Source: Parathalassolituus penaei (GTDB lineage Bacteria > Pseudomonadota > Gammaproteobacteria > Pseudomonadales > Oceanobacteraceae). From it: DNA of 64,000 nt. A model generated the notes under the pieces. The model made no database searches. It was given only the letters and a program-made list of their open reading frames with translations, and was not told the origin of the DNA. Location: assembly GCF_026626885.1 (NCBI RefSeq), contig NZ_JAPNOA010000058.1, forward strand, positions 165,910 to 229,909. The letters run 5' to 3'. This document shows positions 47,933-58,511 of the stretch, in pieces (within the stretch, counting starts at the first letter, position 1; each line of letters starts with the position of its first letter). The position numbers were made by a program, and so were the translations under genes.

Positions 47933-49090
47933 ATGAATCCTGTATATCTCGATTACGCCGCCACCACTCCTGTTGATCCCCGGGTTGCCGAGGTGATCAT
48001 GTCGTGCCTGACCATGGACGGCAATTTTGCCAATCCGGCATCCCGCTCCCATCGTTTGGGCTGGCAGGCTGAGCAGGCGGTTGAAGTCGCTCGCCGTCAA
48101 TTGGCCGATACCATCAATGCTGAACCTCGTGAGATCGTCTGGACTTCCGGTGCGACCGAAAGCAACAACCTGGCATTAAAGGGGGTAGTGGAATACGCCC
48201 GTCGAGACGATTTTGGGCGTCCGCTGCACATCATTACGTCGGCGATTGAGCACAAGGCCATTCTGGATACCTGCAAGTGGCTGCAGGGGACGGGGGTTGA
48301 GGTGACCTACCTGACTCCGGATGCGGATGGTCTGATCCAGCCGCAGCAGGTAGCGGATGCCCTGAGTGAACATACGGTGCTGGTCAGTCTGATGGCGGTG
48401 AACAACGAGCTCGGCACCATCAATGACATTCCGGCTGTCAGTCAATTGCTGGCCAAACATCCGGCGCTTTTGCACGTAGATGCGGCCCAGGCGGTGGGCA
48501 AAATGGCCGTCGATGTGCGAGCCTGGGATGTCGATCTGTTGTCGATGTCGTGCCACAAGTTTTATGGCCCGAAAGGCATTGGTGCGCTGTTTGTGCGCCG
48601 TCAGCCACTGGTGCATGTAGCCGCCCAGATTCATGGCGGTGGTCATGAGCGCGGCATGCGTTCCGGCACTCTGGCGACCCACCAGATTGCAGCCATGGGT
48701 AAGGCGGCGGCACTGGTTCAGGCAGAACTGGCGGATGACGAAGTTCGTATCCGTGGTTTGCGTGACCGTTTGCAGGAAGGTCTGCTGGCGCTGGGTGATG
48801 TGTATATCAATGGCCATGTCGAGCAGCGGGTTGCCAATATTCTCAACGTGTCGTTTGCCGGAGTGGATGGCGAAATCCTGCTGGCGTCCCTGGCACGGGT
48901 GGCGGTTTCCTCTGGATCAGCCTGTACTTCAGCCAGCGTAGAACCTTCCTACGTACTGAAAGCGATTGGCCGCAGTGATGCACTGGCGCACGCCGGTTTG
49001 CGTTTCAGCGTGGGTCGTTTCACAACTGCTGAAGACATTGAACTTGCGCTGTCCGAAGTGACTCGAACCGTCCAGGGTCTGCGCCGTTAA
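47933..49090 (+). CDS. iscS: cysteine desulfurase
   Basis: 385 residues. PLP enzyme that takes sulfur from cysteine for Fe-S clusters and thiolation. N-terminal VYLDYAATTPVDPRV, TSGATESNNLALKG, the PLP lysine in SMSCHKFYGPKGIG, and the sulfur-accepting loop SSGSACTSASVEPSYVLKAIG place it in the IscS (group I) class. It is slightly shorter than E. coli IscS (404). iscU, iscA, hscB, hscA and fdx do not follow; the next gene is ndk. Confidence 0.94.
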   Translation: MNPVYLDYAATTPVDPRVAEVIMSCLTMDGNFANPASRSHRLGWQAEQAVEVARRQLADTINAEPREIVWTSGATESNNLALKGVVEYARRDDFGRPLHIITSAIEHKAILDTCKWLQGTGVEVTYLTPDADGLIQPQQVADALSEHTVLVSLMAVNNELGTINDIPAVSQLLAKHPALLHVDAAQAVGKMAVDVRAWDVDLLSMSCHKFYGPKGIGALFVRRQPLVHVAAQIHGGGHERGMRSGTLATHQIAAMGKAAALVQAELADDEVRIRGLRDRLQEGLLALGDVYINGHVEQRVANILNVSFAGVDGEILLASLARVAVSSGSACTSASVEPSYVLKAIGRSDALAHAGLRFSVGRFTTAEDIELALSEVTRTVQGLRR

Positions 49091-49176
49091 TTCTGAATCC
49101 GTTTGCTGATCAGGTGCTGTGCCAATACTGCACAAAAAGCAAGCGGGTTCGCGTACAACTTTAATCAAAAGACGCG

Positions 49177-49182
49177 TATAAT
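49177..49182 (+). promoter_or_regulatory. probable -10 box of ndk
   Basis: TATAAT 42 bases upstream of the ndk ATG; a -35 element at 16-18 bases spacing is weak (TACAAC). Confidence 0.5.
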
Positions 49183-49224
49183 CTCGCGGTTTTTTTCCCT
49201 AACAAGTCAATTGTGGAGCTAATA

Positions 49225-49650
49225 ATGGCTGTTGAACGCACTCTGTCCATCGTAAAACCGGACGCAGTAGGCAAGAACGTAATCGGTGAGATCCTGGCTC
49301 GCTTCGAAAAAGCTGGTCTGCAAATCGTTGCTGCCAAGATGGTTAAACTGGACGAGGAAAAGGCTGGCGGTTTCTACGCTGAGCACAAAGAGCGTCCATT
49401 CTTCCCAGCACTGGTTTCTTTCATGACTTCTGGTCCTGTTGTTGTACAGGTTCTGGAAGGTGAAAACGCTATCGCTCTGAACCGCGAACTGATGGGTGCT
49501 ACCAACCCTCAGCAAGCTGCTGCTGGCACCATCCGTGCTGACTTCGCAGAAAGCATCGATGCTAACGCAGTACACGGTTCTGACTCTGCTGCTTCTGCAG
49601 AGCGCGAAATCGCTTACTTCTTCGCTGCTGACGAAATCTGCTCCCGCTGA
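49225..49650 (+). CDS. ndk: nucleoside diphosphate kinase
   Basis: 141 residues from the ATG at 49225 (GGAG seven bases upstream). Balances NTP and dNTP pools by phosphotransfer through a phospho-His. [18 protein letters not shown] at the N-terminus, the active His in [20 protein letters not shown]. Very strong codon bias. Own -10 box and terminator, so it is probably transcribed alone despite sitting in the isc-rlmN run. Confidence 0.98.
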   Translation: MAVERTLSIVKPDAVGKNVIGEILARFEKAGLQIVAAKMVKLDEEKAGGFYAEHKERPFFPALVSFMTSGPVVVQVLEGENAIALNRELMGATNPQQAAAGTIRADFAESIDANAVHGSDSAASAEREIAYFFAADEICSR

Positions 49651-49659
49651 TTTCGGCTG

Positions 49660-49690
49660 AACGGAGGCCTTGTGCCTCCGTTCTGTTTTT
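49660..49690 (+). terminator. rho-independent terminator of ndk
   Basis: AACGGAGGC-CTTGT-GCCTCCGTT stem followed by CTGTTTTT, nine bases after the ndk stop. Confidence 0.9.
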
Positions 49691-49726
49691 GCTCGACCCA
49701 AACGCTACACACCAGGTACACCACTG

Positions 49727-50842
49727 ATGTCCAACACCTCTGAAAAAATTAACCTGCTGGGATTATCACCTGCCAAGATGGAAGCTTTTTTTGCCGACTT
49801 CGGTGAAAAGAAATTCCGTGCGCAGCAGATGCTGAAGTGGATCCATCAGTTTGGTGAAGCCAACTTCGACAACATGACCAACATGGGCAAGGATCTGCGT
49901 GCCCGTCTGGCGGCCGTGTGTGAAGTGCGCCTGCCAGAAGTGATTTATGAGGATATTTCTGCCGACGGTACCCGCAAGTGGGTCATGCGGATGGACGGTG
50001 GCAGTGCGGTGGAAACCGTTTATATCCCGGAAAAGGACCGTGGCACCCTGTGTGTCAGTTCCCAGATTGGCTGTTCACTGGATTGCAGCTTCTGCTCAAC
50101 CGGTAAACAGGGCTTTAACCGCGACCTGACCGTGGCCGAAATTATTGGCCAGGTATATGTGGCCGCCATGAGTTTTCACACTCCCGGCGAACGCCGTGAG
50201 CGCAAGATCACCAACGTGGTGATGATGGGGATGGGCGAACCGTTGTTGAACTTCGACAACGTGGTAGACGCCATGCAACTGATGATGGACGACAACGCGT
50301 ATGGTCTGTCCAAACGTCGTGTCACCCTGAGTACCTCGGGTGTGGTGCCAATGCTCGACAAGCTGGGTGACGTGATTGACGTATCCCTGGCGGTGTCCCT
50401 GCACGCGCCAAACGACGAACTGCGTAATCAGCTGGTACCGCTGAACAAGAAATACCCGATCAAGGAGCTGATGGCCGCTACCAAGCGTTACCTCGCCAAA
50501 CTGCCTGATCGTCGCAAAGCCACCATTGAATACACCCTGATTGACGGTGTGAACGACGAACTGCACCACGCCGAAGAGCTGGCAAAGCTGCTGCGAGACG
50601 TACCGTGCAAGATCAACCTGATTCCGTTCAATCCGTTCCCGAACTCAGGTTATGAGCGCCCAAGCAACAACCGTGTGTACCGTTTCCGTGACTATTTGAT
50701 CGCTCAGCAGCATATTGTCACCATTCGCTCGACCCGCGGTGATGATATTGATGCAGCCTGTGGACAGCTGGTAGGCCGGGTAGCCGACCGTACGCGCCGC
50801 AGTGAGCGTTATATCAACGCCATTCAACTGGATGCTCAATAA
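49727..50842 (+). CDS. rlmN: dual-specificity RNA methyltransferase RlmN
   Basis: 371 residues from the ATG at 49727; the frame is open to 49670. Radical-SAM [4Fe-4S] enzyme forming m2A2503 in 23S rRNA and m2A37 in some tRNAs. Cluster motif [14 protein letters not shown] (CxxxCxxC); the MGMGEPLLN segment binds SAM. The C-terminal region has the methyl-carrying Cys in AACGQL. Located downstream of iscS/ndk, as in Pseudomonas, and followed by pilF. Confidence 0.97.
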   Translation: MSNTSEKINLLGLSPAKMEAFFADFGEKKFRAQQMLKWIHQFGEANFDNMTNMGKDLRARLAAVCEVRLPEVIYEDISADGTRKWVMRMDGGSAVETVYIPEKDRGTLCVSSQIGCSLDCSFCSTGKQGFNRDLTVAEIIGQVYVAAMSFHTPGERRERKITNVVMMGMGEPLLNFDNVVDAMQLMMDDNAYGLSKRRVTLSTSGVVPMLDKLGDVIDVSLAVSLHAPNDELRNQLVPLNKKYPIKELMAATKRYLAKLPDRRKATIEYTLIDGVNDELHHAEELAKLLRDVPCKINLIPFNPFPNSGYERPSNNRVYRFRDYLIAQQHIVTIRSTRGDDIDAACGQLVGRVADRTRRSERYINAIQLDAQ

Positions 50843-50860
50843 AAACGGAATCTCCCAGTA

Positions 50861-51679
50861 ATGATGAAACAGACAGCCTCGATGTTCAGACTGGTTATTA
50901 CCGGTGTTTTGGCTTTTACCCTGTCCGCGTGTGTGACCACGGTTGAAAGTCGTTTTACCAAAAAAGCCTCCCCTGAAAAGGCAGTCGAAAATTACACCCA
51001 GCTGGGTATTGGTTATCTGAAAGAAAACCACCCGGATCTGGCTCGTCAGCGTTTGCAGAAAGCGCTCAGTATTGATGAGAACTATGCACCCGCTAACGAT
51101 GCCATGGGGTTGTTGTGGCAAACGGAAGGGGAACTGGATCTGGCCGAGGAGTTTTATCGCAAGGCCATCAACAAGGATTCATCCCTGACCCAGGCCAAAC
51201 ATCACCTGGGACGCCTGTACAACCAGAAGCGTGAGTACGACAAGGCTGAACCCTGGCTGCGCAAGGCTACCGAAGATCGTTATTACGATGGCCGAAATCA
51301 GGCGTTTAACGATCTGGCCATGAACTACTACCGCCAGGGACATACCGACAAGGCTATCGAAACCTATTCGGAATCCCTGCGTATCAGCCCGTATGCTGCC
51401 GAGCCGCTGGTGAACATTGCGACTTTGCTGTTTGAAAGCCAGCAGTACAAGGAATCCCTGAAATACTGGGATCGCCTGGATCGTCTGGTTCAACGTCAGC
51501 AGACCCGCCACACCTCCCACAGCCTGTGGCTGGGGATTCGTCTGGCCAATATTTTCCAGAGCACCCAGCGTTCTGCCCGTCTGGCAGTACAGCTGAGCGA
51601 AGAATTCCCGAACTCTGCCGAGTTCCAACAATACAAGGATTCACTGGGCGACAATCAGACGTTCCCGGTGGTTCATTAA
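50861..51679 (+). CDS. pilF: type IV pilus assembly lipoprotein PilF/PilW
   Basis: 272 residues. Signal peptide with lipobox FTLSAC (Cys near residue 25), then tandem tetratricopeptide repeats from YTQLGIGYLKENHPDLARQ through SESLRISPYAAEP. Outer-membrane pilotin needed for PilQ secretin multimerisation. rlmN-pilF is a conserved pair. Two adjacent ATGs (50861, 50864) can serve as start. In many relatives rodZ follows; here ispG follows directly after 45 bases. Confidence 0.93.
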   Translation: MMKQTASMFRLVITGVLAFTLSACVTTVESRFTKKASPEKAVENYTQLGIGYLKENHPDLARQRLQKALSIDENYAPANDAMGLLWQTEGELDLAEEFYRKAINKDSSLTQAKHHLGRLYNQKREYDKAEPWLRKATEDRYYDGRNQAFNDLAMNYYRQGHTDKAIETYSESLRISPYAAEPLVNIATLLFESQQYKESLKYWDRLDRLVQRQQTRHTSHSLWLGIRLANIFQSTQRSARLAVQLSEEFPNSAEFQQYKDSLGDNQTFPVVH

Positions 51680-51724
51680 GCCGGATCGGCCTGATACCGG
51701 CAGACTGAGTGGTAAACAGACCCT

Positions 51725-52861
51725 ATGCATTTCGAGAATCCGATCAAACGCCGCAAAAGCCGTAAAATCTGGGTAGGTAATGTGCCGGTGGGCGGTGACG
51801 CCCCGATTGCCATCCAGACCATGACGAATACCGAAACCACCGACGTGGCGGCAACTGTAGACCAGATCCGTCGTGCCCAGGACGCCGGTGCTGACATCGT
51901 GCGGGTTTCGGTACCCAGCATGGATGCCGCTGAAGCGTTTGGTCAGATTCGCAAACAGGTCAGCGTGCCACTGGTTGCCGACATTCACTTCGATTACCGC
52001 ATCGCCCTGCGTGTGGCTGAACTGGGTGTTGACTGTCTGCGTATCAATCCGGGCAACATCGGTCGTGATGACCGCGTCCGCGCCGTGGTGGATGCAGCCC
52101 GTGATCGTAATATCCCGATCCGTATCGGGGTTAACGCCGGTTCGCTGGAAAAAGAACTGCAGAAAAAGTATGGCGAACCAACACCGGCAGCGCTGGTGGA
52201 GTCTGCCATGCGCCATATCGACATCCTTGATCGCATGAACTTCCACGACTTCAAGCTAAGCCTGAAAGCGTCGGATATCTTCATGACGGTTGAAGCCTAT
52301 CGCCAGATCGCCAGTCAGATCGAACAACCGTTGCACCTCGGTATCACCGAAGCCGGTGGCCTGCGTGGTGGCACCGTGAAGTCATCGATTGGTCTGGGCC
52401 TACTGCTGTGGGACGGTATTGGTGACACCATTCGTGTGTCGCTGGCGGCCGACCCGGTAGAAGAGGTGAAGGTGGGCTGGGATATGCTGAAGTCCCTGAA
52501 ACTGCGTAATCGTGGTATCAACTTTATTGCCTGCCCAAGCTGTTCCCGTCAGAACTTCGACGTGATCAAGACCATGAACGATCTGGAACAGCGTGTGGAT
52601 GACGTGCGCACCAGTATGGACGTGGCCATTATTGGCTGTGTGGTAAACGGCCCGGGTGAATCCCGTGAAGCCGACGTTGGTCTGGCCGGTGGTCAGCCCA
52701 ATCTGGTGTACATTGATGGCAAGCCCGCCGGCAAACTGAATAACGACACCCTGGTGGACGACCTTGAACGTCTGATCCGCGAGCGTGCCGATGCCCTCCA
52801 GAAAGAACGTGCGGCACTCATTACTTCTGACAACATGAACCAAGGCAGCCCTGCTGTCTGA
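51725..52861 (+). CDS. ispG: 4-hydroxy-3-methylbut-2-enyl-diphosphate synthase (flavodoxin)
   Basis: 378 residues. Penultimate step of the MEP isoprenoid pathway, a [4Fe-4S] enzyme. N-terminal TIM barrel beginning [20 protein letters not shown] with [13 protein letters not shown] and INPGNIG. The C-terminal cluster domain has the ligands in [11 protein letters not shown] and [10 protein letters not shown]. It depends on the Fe-S machinery encoded just upstream. Followed by hisS after 21 bases. Confidence 0.97.
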   Translation: MHFENPIKRRKSRKIWVGNVPVGGDAPIAIQTMTNTETTDVAATVDQIRRAQDAGADIVRVSVPSMDAAEAFGQIRKQVSVPLVADIHFDYRIALRVAELGVDCLRINPGNIGRDDRVRAVVDAARDRNIPIRIGVNAGSLEKELQKKYGEPTPAALVESAMRHIDILDRMNFHDFKLSLKASDIFMTVEAYRQIASQIEQPLHLGITEAGGLRGGTVKSSIGLGLLLWDGIGDTIRVSLAADPVEEVKVGWDMLKSLKLRNRGINFIACPSCSRQNFDVIKTMNDLEQRVDDVRTSMDVAIIGCVVNGPGESREADVGLAGGQPNLVYIDGKPAGKLNNDTLVDDLERLIRERADALQKERAALITSDNMNQGSPAV

Positions 52862-52882
52862 TCCGGACAAGAAACCCGTTTT

Positions 52883-54163
52883 ATGGCGACAAAAATCCAG
52901 GCCATTCGTGGCATGAACGACATCCTGCCGACCCAGAGCCCGGTATGGCAGTACCTCGAAGGTACCGTCAAGGAGCTGCTGGCTGGTCATGGTTATGACG
53001 AAATCCGCATGCCGATTGTGGAGCAGACCAACCTCTTCAAACGTTCTATCGGTGAAGTCACCGACATCGTTGAAAAAGAGATGTACACCTTTGAAGACCG
53101 TAACGGCGACAGCCTGACCCTGCGCCCGGAAGGTACTGCCAGCTGTGTACGTGCCTGTGAAGAGCATGGTTTGCTGTACAACCAGACCCAGCGTCTGTGG
53201 TACACCGGCCCGATGTTCCGTCACGAACGTCCACAAAAAGGCCGCTACCGTCAGTTTTACCAGCTGGGTGTTGAAACCTTTGGTATCGCCAGCGCTGATA
53301 TCGACGCCGAACTGATCCTGATGACCGCCCGCCTGTGGCAGCAACTGGGTCTGGCGGATGCCGTCAGTCTGCAGCTGAACACTCTCGGTTCCAACGAAGC
53401 GCGTGCCGAATATCGTGCCGCTCTGGTGGAGTACCTGGGTCAGTTCAAGGACCAGCTCGACGAAGACAGTCAGCGTCGTCTGGAAAGCAATCCGCTGCGG
53501 GTGCTCGACAGCAAGGACCCGAACACTCAAGCGCTGCTGGCCAATGCACCGAAACTGCATGACCACCTCGATGCCGACAGTCGTGAGCACTTTGCCCGTC
53601 TGCGCGCCATTCTGGATGCCGCTGGTGTCAAATACGAAATCAACCAGCGTCTGGTTCGTGGTCTCGATTACTACAACAAGACGGTATTTGAATGGGTTAC
53701 TGACAAGCTGGGTGCCCAGGGCACCGTGTGCGCCGGTGGCCGTTACGATGGTCTGGTGGAACAGTTGGGTGGCAAGGCTACTCCGGCCGTTGGTTTCGCC
53801 ATGGGCCTTGAGCGTCTGATCCTGTTGCTGGAAACCCTGGAAGTGATTCCGGCGGAAGTCAGCCAGACCATCGACGTGTATCTCTGCACTCTTGGTGAAG
53901 GTGCTGATCTGGCTGGCTTGCTGCTGGCCGACCGTCTGCGTCAGGAACACTGCTGGCTGCGTATCCAGACCCACTGTGGTGGGGGCAGCTTCAAGAGCCA
54001 GATGAAAAAAGCCGACAAGAGCGGTGCCCGTTATGCCTTCCTGCTGGGTGAGTCCGAACTCGCCAACGGCCAGGTCAGCATCAAGGACCTGCGCTCTGAT
54101 GCCGAACAACAGTCCATCGCGGTGGATGCTGTTGGCAGCTGGCTGGCAGACAACATGCTCTGA
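52883..54163 (+). CDS. hisS: histidyl-tRNA synthetase
   Basis: 426 residues. Class IIa synthetase. [12 protein letters not shown] at the start, motif 2 in [20 protein letters not shown], the His-specific loops [15 protein letters not shown] and [27 protein letters not shown] (motif 3), and a C-terminal anticodon-binding domain (about 330-426). ispG-hisS-yfgM-bamB-der is the conserved order. Confidence 0.98.
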   Translation: MATKIQAIRGMNDILPTQSPVWQYLEGTVKELLAGHGYDEIRMPIVEQTNLFKRSIGEVTDIVEKEMYTFEDRNGDSLTLRPEGTASCVRACEEHGLLYNQTQRLWYTGPMFRHERPQKGRYRQFYQLGVETFGIASADIDAELILMTARLWQQLGLADAVSLQLNTLGSNEARAEYRAALVEYLGQFKDQLDEDSQRRLESNPLRVLDSKDPNTQALLANAPKLHDHLDADSREHFARLRAILDAAGVKYEINQRLVRGLDYYNKTVFEWVTDKLGAQGTVCAGGRYDGLVEQLGGKATPAVGFAMGLERLILLLETLEVIPAEVSQTIDVYLCTLGEGADLAGLLLADRLRQEHCWLRIQTHCGGGSFKSQMKKADKSGARYAFLLGESELANGQVSIKDLRSDAEQQSIAVDAVGSWLADNML

Positions 54164-54225
54164 GCCGCGCCGCGGTCAGACACACATAACCCAATTGCAG
54201 ATAGACGAGACAAGGTAGCGGAAGC

Positions 54226-54888
54226 ATGAGCGAACTGCGTACGGATGAAGAACAGGTAGAGATGCTGAAGAACTGGTGGGCTGAGAACGGCAAAAGCCTG
54301 CTCATCAGTGTGGTTCTGGTAGCGGGCAGCTGGGTAGGCTGGAACTACTATCAGGATCAACAGCGTCACAACGGCGAAGCCGCCGCTGCCCTGTATGGCA
54401 CCCTGAGCGAAAAAACCGCCGCCGTCAGTGAAAACAGTGCCAACACGGCTGCGCGTACCGAAGCGGTTGCCATCGCCGAAGAACTGAAAAAGAACTACGC
54501 CGGTAGCCAGTATGCCCAGTTCGCCAGCCTGTATCTGGCTCGTCTGGCGGCTGACGCAGGTGACATGGCCAGCGCTTCCAACGAACTGCGCGACTTGCTG
54601 AAAACCGCCCAACCACCGGTCAGCTTCATGGCGACTGTCCGTCTGGCGACTGTGCTGGTTGAACAGGGTCAGTTTGACGATGCCCTGGCACTGGTGAATA
54701 CCACTCCGGATGTAGCGTACAACGCCCAGTATCTGGAAGTTCGTGGTGATGCGCTGCTGCTGAAGGGTGACAAGACTGCTGCTCGCAAGGCGTATCTGGA
54801 TGCTGTTGAAGCAGCGCGTCTGCAAGGTTCTGAAACCCAGAGTCTGCAACGCAAGGCTGACTTCCTGGTTGCTGCCGAGGGTAACTGA
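54226..54888 (+). CDS. yfgM: YfgM family tetratricopeptide protein (SecYEG-associated)
   Basis: 220 residues. A short cytoplasmic N-terminus (LRTDEEQVEMLKNWWAENGK), one membrane helix (about 26-44, LLISVVLVAGSWVGWNYY), then a periplasmic TPR-like helical domain. In E. coli YfgM associates with SecYEG and PpiD and passes secreted proteins to periplasmic chaperones. Its stop overlaps the bamB start by one base (TGATG), implying coupled translation. Confidence 0.93.
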   Translation: MSELRTDEEQVEMLKNWWAENGKSLLISVVLVAGSWVGWNYYQDQQRHNGEAAAALYGTLSEKTAAVSENSANTAARTEAVAIAEELKKNYAGSQYAQFASLYLARLAADAGDMASASNELRDLLKTAQPPVSFMATVRLATVLVEQGQFDDALALVNTTPDVAYNAQYLEVRGDALLLKGDKTAARKAYLDAVEAARLQGSETQSLQRKADFLVAAEGN

Positions 54889-56081
54889 TGACCTGGCGCA
54901 CACTGACTCTGGCCGCAGCCGTATTGCTGGCAGCCTGTTCCGGGCAACCAGCCAAAGTCGCGGTTGATGATCTGCCATCCAGCCCGCTGAGCGTGGAATG
55001 GCGTAAACAACTGGGCACCGGTTCCGGGAGCGTGTTCTCCCGCCTGCGTGCCGTGGTTGAAGACAACCGCATCTATGCTGCGGACACCAGTGGTGCAGTG
55101 ACGGCGCTGGAACTCGACTCCGGTTCCACCATCTGGTCGATCCAGCTCGACAAACAGATCGGTTCTGCCATGACCAAGGTGGATGACACCCTGTACGTGG
55201 TGACCTACGACGGCGTTATCCATGCCCTGAGTGCGGAAGATGGCTCCAGCAAGTGGGAAGCCCATCTGAGCAGCGAATCGGTAGCACCGGTTGGTGCCGA
55301 CAGCGAGCGCGTGTTTGTTCACACCGTTGATGGTCGTATTGCCGCGCTGGACGCCGCTGACGGCAAGCAGTTGTGGTCTTATGAAACCTCCATGCCGGTT
55401 CTGACCGTGCGTGGCACGGGTACGCCTATGCCTGTTGATGGTCTGGTGATTACCGGTCTGGCCAACGGCAAGGTGATTGCACTGGATCGAGAACTGGGTA
55501 TTCCGCGTTGGGAAGCCCGTCTGGCGATGCCGGAAGGCCGTTCTGAACTCGATCGTCTGGTCGACGTTGATGGAACGGTATACCTTGAGGATAACCTGGT
55601 GTACGCCGCCAGTTATCATGGCAAGGTTGCCGCCATTGGTCTTGACGGTAATACCCGTTGGGAAGAAGACGGTTCCAGTTACACCAGCCCTGAGCTGGCG
55701 CTGGGTAACGTCTATCTGACTCTGGATGATGGCCGGATTCAGGCCTATGACCAGGCCACCGGTAACGGCATCTGGACCCAGGTGGATCTCAAGGACAAGG
55801 CTCTGGGCCCGATTACTGCCAGTGGCAATCACCTCGCGGTAGCGGACAGTGATGGCTATCTTTATCTGCTGAACCAGCAGGATGGCAGCCTGGCGGCACG
55901 TATCTGGTTGCGTCCTCGCCCATTGCATATCAATTATCCAAACCAGTCTGAAGCCACTCGCTGGCGCGAAATGCGCGGCCGCGACTTTGGCATTCGTAAC
56001 CCGATCATTGCAACCGACAAGGGGTTACTGGTTTATACCAACGACGGCGAGATGCTGCTGCTGGAAATCCGCAGCGAATAA
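54888..56081 (+). CDS. bamB: outer-membrane assembly lipoprotein BamB
   Basis: 397 residues. Lipoprotein signal with LLAAC lipobox (Cys near residue 18), then an eight-bladed beta-propeller of PQQ-like repeats (for example YAADTSGAVTALELDSGSTIW, GRIAALDAADGKQLWSYETS, GKVIALDRELGIPRWE). Subunit of the BAM complex that docks on BamA. Starts at ATG 54888, overlapping the yfgM stop. Confidence 0.97.
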   Translation: MTWRTLTLAAAVLLAACSGQPAKVAVDDLPSSPLSVEWRKQLGTGSGSVFSRLRAVVEDNRIYAADTSGAVTALELDSGSTIWSIQLDKQIGSAMTKVDDTLYVVTYDGVIHALSAEDGSSKWEAHLSSESVAPVGADSERVFVHTVDGRIAALDAADGKQLWSYETSMPVLTVRGTGTPMPVDGLVITGLANGKVIALDRELGIPRWEARLAMPEGRSELDRLVDVDGTVYLEDNLVYAASYHGKVAAIGLDGNTRWEEDGSSYTSPELALGNVYLTLDDGRIQAYDQATGNGIWTQVDLKDKALGPITASGNHLAVADSDGYLYLLNQQDGSLAARIWLRPRPLHINYPNQSEATRWREMRGRDFGIRNPIIATDKGLLVYTNDGEMLLLEIRSE

Positions 56082-56154
56082 TAGCGACAGCCGTTTTTTG
56101 CAAGACATGACAGGGCTGGTGTAATCACCAGCCCATTGCTTTTTGAGGTATCAC

Positions 56155-57693
56155 ATGGTTCCAGTCATTGCCCTGGTCGGGCGCCCTAACGTAGGCAAAT
56201 CCACGCTCTTCAACCGCCTGACCAAAAGTCGTGACGCGCTGGTTGCAGAAATTGCCGGCCTGACCCGCGACCGTAAATACGGTGAGGGCAAGGTGGGTGA
56301 CAAACCTTTTATCGTGATTGATACCGGCGGTATCAGCGGCGAGGAAGAGGGTATCGATGAAGCCATGGCGGCCCAGAGTTATCTGGCCATCCAGGAAGCC
56401 GACATCGTGTTCTTTATGGTGGATGCCGGTGCCGGTGTACTGCCTGCTGACCGTATGATCGCTGAACACCTGCGCAAGAACGGTAAGGAAGCTTACCTGG
56501 TTGCCAACAAGATCGACGGTAAAAACCCGGATCTGGTGTTGATCGACTTCTTCGAACTGGGTCTGGGCGAGCCGCTGCCAATTGCTGCTGCGCACAACCG
56601 TGGTGTATCCGCTCTGGTTGAATACGTTCTGGGTGAACTCGACGGCTCCAACGATGCTGCCGAAAACGCCAGCGACGAAGACGAATGGAACTACCAGTGG
56701 GTAGAAGACGATGACGGCCGCATGCATCAGGAAGTGCATGAAGAGCTGGACGTCAAAGGTATCAAGATTGCGGTTGTGGGTCGTCCAAACGTGGGTAAAT
56801 CCACGCTGGTCAACCGCTTTCTCGGTGAAGACCGAGTTGTGGTTTACGACGAGGCCGGCACCACCCGTGACAGCATTTACATCCCGTACGAGCGTCATGG
56901 TCAGGAGTACACCCTGATCGACACCGCCGGTGTGCGTCGTCGCAAAAACATTGTGGAAGCCGCCGAAAAGTTTTCCATCATCAAGACCCTGCAGGCGATT
57001 CAGGATTGCCACGTGTGTATCCTGGTTCTGGATGCCCGCACCGGTCTGGTTGAGCAGGACCTGCACATGCTGAGCTTCGTGCTCAACGCCGGTCGTGCCC
57101 TGGTGATCGCCGTCAACAAGTGGGACGGTCTGGATATGGAAGTGAAGGAGCGCATCAAGGACGAAATCGATCGTCGTTTTGACTTCCTGACCTTCGCCGA
57201 CATTCACTTTATTTCCGCTCTGCATGGTACTGGTGTTGGTCACCTGTACGAGTCCGTGGATCAGGCCTATGCGTCTTCCATGGGCAAGTGGCAGACCAAC
57301 ATGCTGACCCGCATCCTCGAAGACGCGGTGTCCAGTCACCAGCCGCCAATGGTTCGCTCCAAGCGTCCAAAACTGCGTTACGCCCACCAGGGTGGTTCCA
57401 ATCCGCCAGTGCTGGTGATTCACGGTAACCTGGTGGCCGATCTGCCGGACGACTACAAGCGTTACCTGGCCAATACCTTCCGTCGTGTGCTGGATATCAA
57501 GGGCACACCGATCCGGGTGGAATTCCGTCAGGGCGAGAACCCGTTTGCCAACAAGGAAAAAGAAGTACGTTACAGCAGCCGTTCCCGTGCGGAAGCGGTG
57601 GTGCGTACTACCGCCATCCGTAAAGCCAAGCAGGAGAAATCCCGCAAGCAGCGCGCCAAGGATCGTACCCGTACCGAAACCAAAGGTCGTTAA
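56155..57693 (+). CDS. der: ribosome biogenesis GTPase Der (EngA)
   Basis: 512 residues from the ATG at 56155 (GAGG upstream); a TTG at 56143 is an alternative. Tandem GTPase domains, each with GRPNVGKST (near residues 8 and 208), DTGG/DTAG switch and NKID/NKWD specificity motifs, followed by a KH-like domain. Acts in 50S maturation. An acidic linker ([19 protein letters not shown]) joins the two GTPase domains. The basic C-terminus is an rRNA-contact tail. End of the long + strand run. Confidence 0.98.
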   Translation: MVPVIALVGRPNVGKSTLFNRLTKSRDALVAEIAGLTRDRKYGEGKVGDKPFIVIDTGGISGEEEGIDEAMAAQSYLAIQEADIVFFMVDAGAGVLPADRMIAEHLRKNGKEAYLVANKIDGKNPDLVLIDFFELGLGEPLPIAAAHNRGVSALVEYVLGELDGSNDAAENASDEDEWNYQWVEDDDGRMHQEVHEELDVKGIKIAVVGRPNVGKSTLVNRFLGEDRVVVYDEAGTTRDSIYIPYERHGQEYTLIDTAGVRRRKNIVEAAEKFSIIKTLQAIQDCHVCILVLDARTGLVEQDLHMLSFVLNAGRALVIAVNKWDGLDMEVKERIKDEIDRRFDFLTFADIHFISALHGTGVGHLYESVDQAYASSMGKWQTNMLTRILEDAVSSHQPPMVRSKRPKLRYAHQGGSNPPVLVIHGNLVADLPDDYKRYLANTFRRVLDIKGTPIRVEFRQGENPFANKEKEVRYSSRSRAEAVVRTTAIRKAKQEKSRKQRAKDRTRTETKGR

Positions 57694-57720
57694 TCGGCTT
57701 TTGTGGATGGTCTGCAATGC

Positions 57721-57748
57721 AAAACGGCACCCTCGGGTGCCGTTTTTA
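57721..57748 (+). terminator. rho-independent terminator of der, also usable for the convergent gene
   Basis: AAAACGGCACC-CTCG-GGTGCCGTTTTT; A-run and T-run on both sides make it bidirectional between der and the ACT-domain gene. Confidence 0.92.
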
Positions 57749-57796
57749 TTGGGAGCACTCACCGCAGCGATTGCCCCCAAGTGTTGTTTGGCCGGA

Positions 57797-58306
57797 TCAG
57801 TGCAGGGTGATATCCACCATCAGCTCGTTGCTGATGGATTCAATTGCCGTGGCCAGGGTTTGCTGGTCGAAGTCGGCTGGCACTTCCAGTTCGGCGTCAG
57901 CACGGAACAGTGGCACGGCCGACATTTCGGCGGCACTGCAGTCGGTGGTCAGTTCCAGCACGTTAACGTTCAGTCCCGCCAGCACCTGGGAAACTTCACG
58001 CACAATACCTGGACGGTCGTTACCGACCAGACTCAGGGTCAGGTGTACGGTTTTACCGTGTGGTACGTTGCCATGTTCGGCACGGACTTCAATACCTTTG
58101 CCAGACAGGGTTGCCAGATCGGCCAGCAGACCATCGGCATGACTGTCTTCCACGGTGATATGCAGGATGCCAGCAAATTTGCCTGCCAGGCTTGCCATAC
58201 GGCTTTCCAGCCAGTTGCCCTGATTGCGGGTAATTACGGCAGACAGTTGTTCAACGATACCGGGTTTGTCATCTGCAATAACCGTCAGTACGAGAGAAAG
58301 ATTCAT
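57797..58306 (-). CDS. glycine cleavage system regulator-like ACT domain protein
   Basis: 169 residues from the ATG at 58306, which has AAAGGA seven bases upstream; the frame continues to 58495 without conservation. Two ACT domains: LSLVLTVIADDKPGIVEQLSAV at the start and LTLSLVGNDRPGIVREVSQVL near residue 90, the layout of GcvR. GcvR binds GcvA and modulates gcv genes in response to glycine in E. coli. No gcv genes are here, so the partner is unknown; it may be a GcvR paralogue. Confidence 0.85.
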   Translation of the reverse strand: MNLSLVLTVIADDKPGIVEQLSAVITRNQGNWLESRMASLAGKFAGILHITVEDSHADGLLADLATLSGKGIEVRAEHGNVPHGKTVHLTLSLVGNDRPGIVREVSQVLAGLNVNVLELTTDCSAAEMSAVPLFRADAELEVPADFDQQTLATAIESISNELMVDITLH

Positions 58307-58511
58307 CAGGGGTTCCTTTGTCATGATTGCCTGTGTCCTCAAGGCTACGACTCTCCTGTAGGAACGTCCAGTATCTGCGGTTGTCATATTTGGCGCGAAG
58401 GGGGTCACAGGTATGAATAATTTTGTCAGGTTTGCCCAGTGCTTCCTTGCGAAGCCTGAATACTCTTGACAGACTTCGCCCAAATTACCAACCACAAGGA
58501 ATTACCTTGAT

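Noticed and set aside
52400-54109. A 569-codon frame antisense to ispG and hisS
   Set aside because: Shadow of two well-expressed genes; spans their boundary and has no recognisable domains or start signal. The long frames antisense to der (56125-57780), bamB (54669-55928), trxB (29119-30297) and lysS (42448-43545) were rejected for the same reason.
57685-58420. Long + strand frame over the end of der and the ACT-domain gene
   Set aside because: Antisense to a clear two-ACT-domain gene with good start signals.
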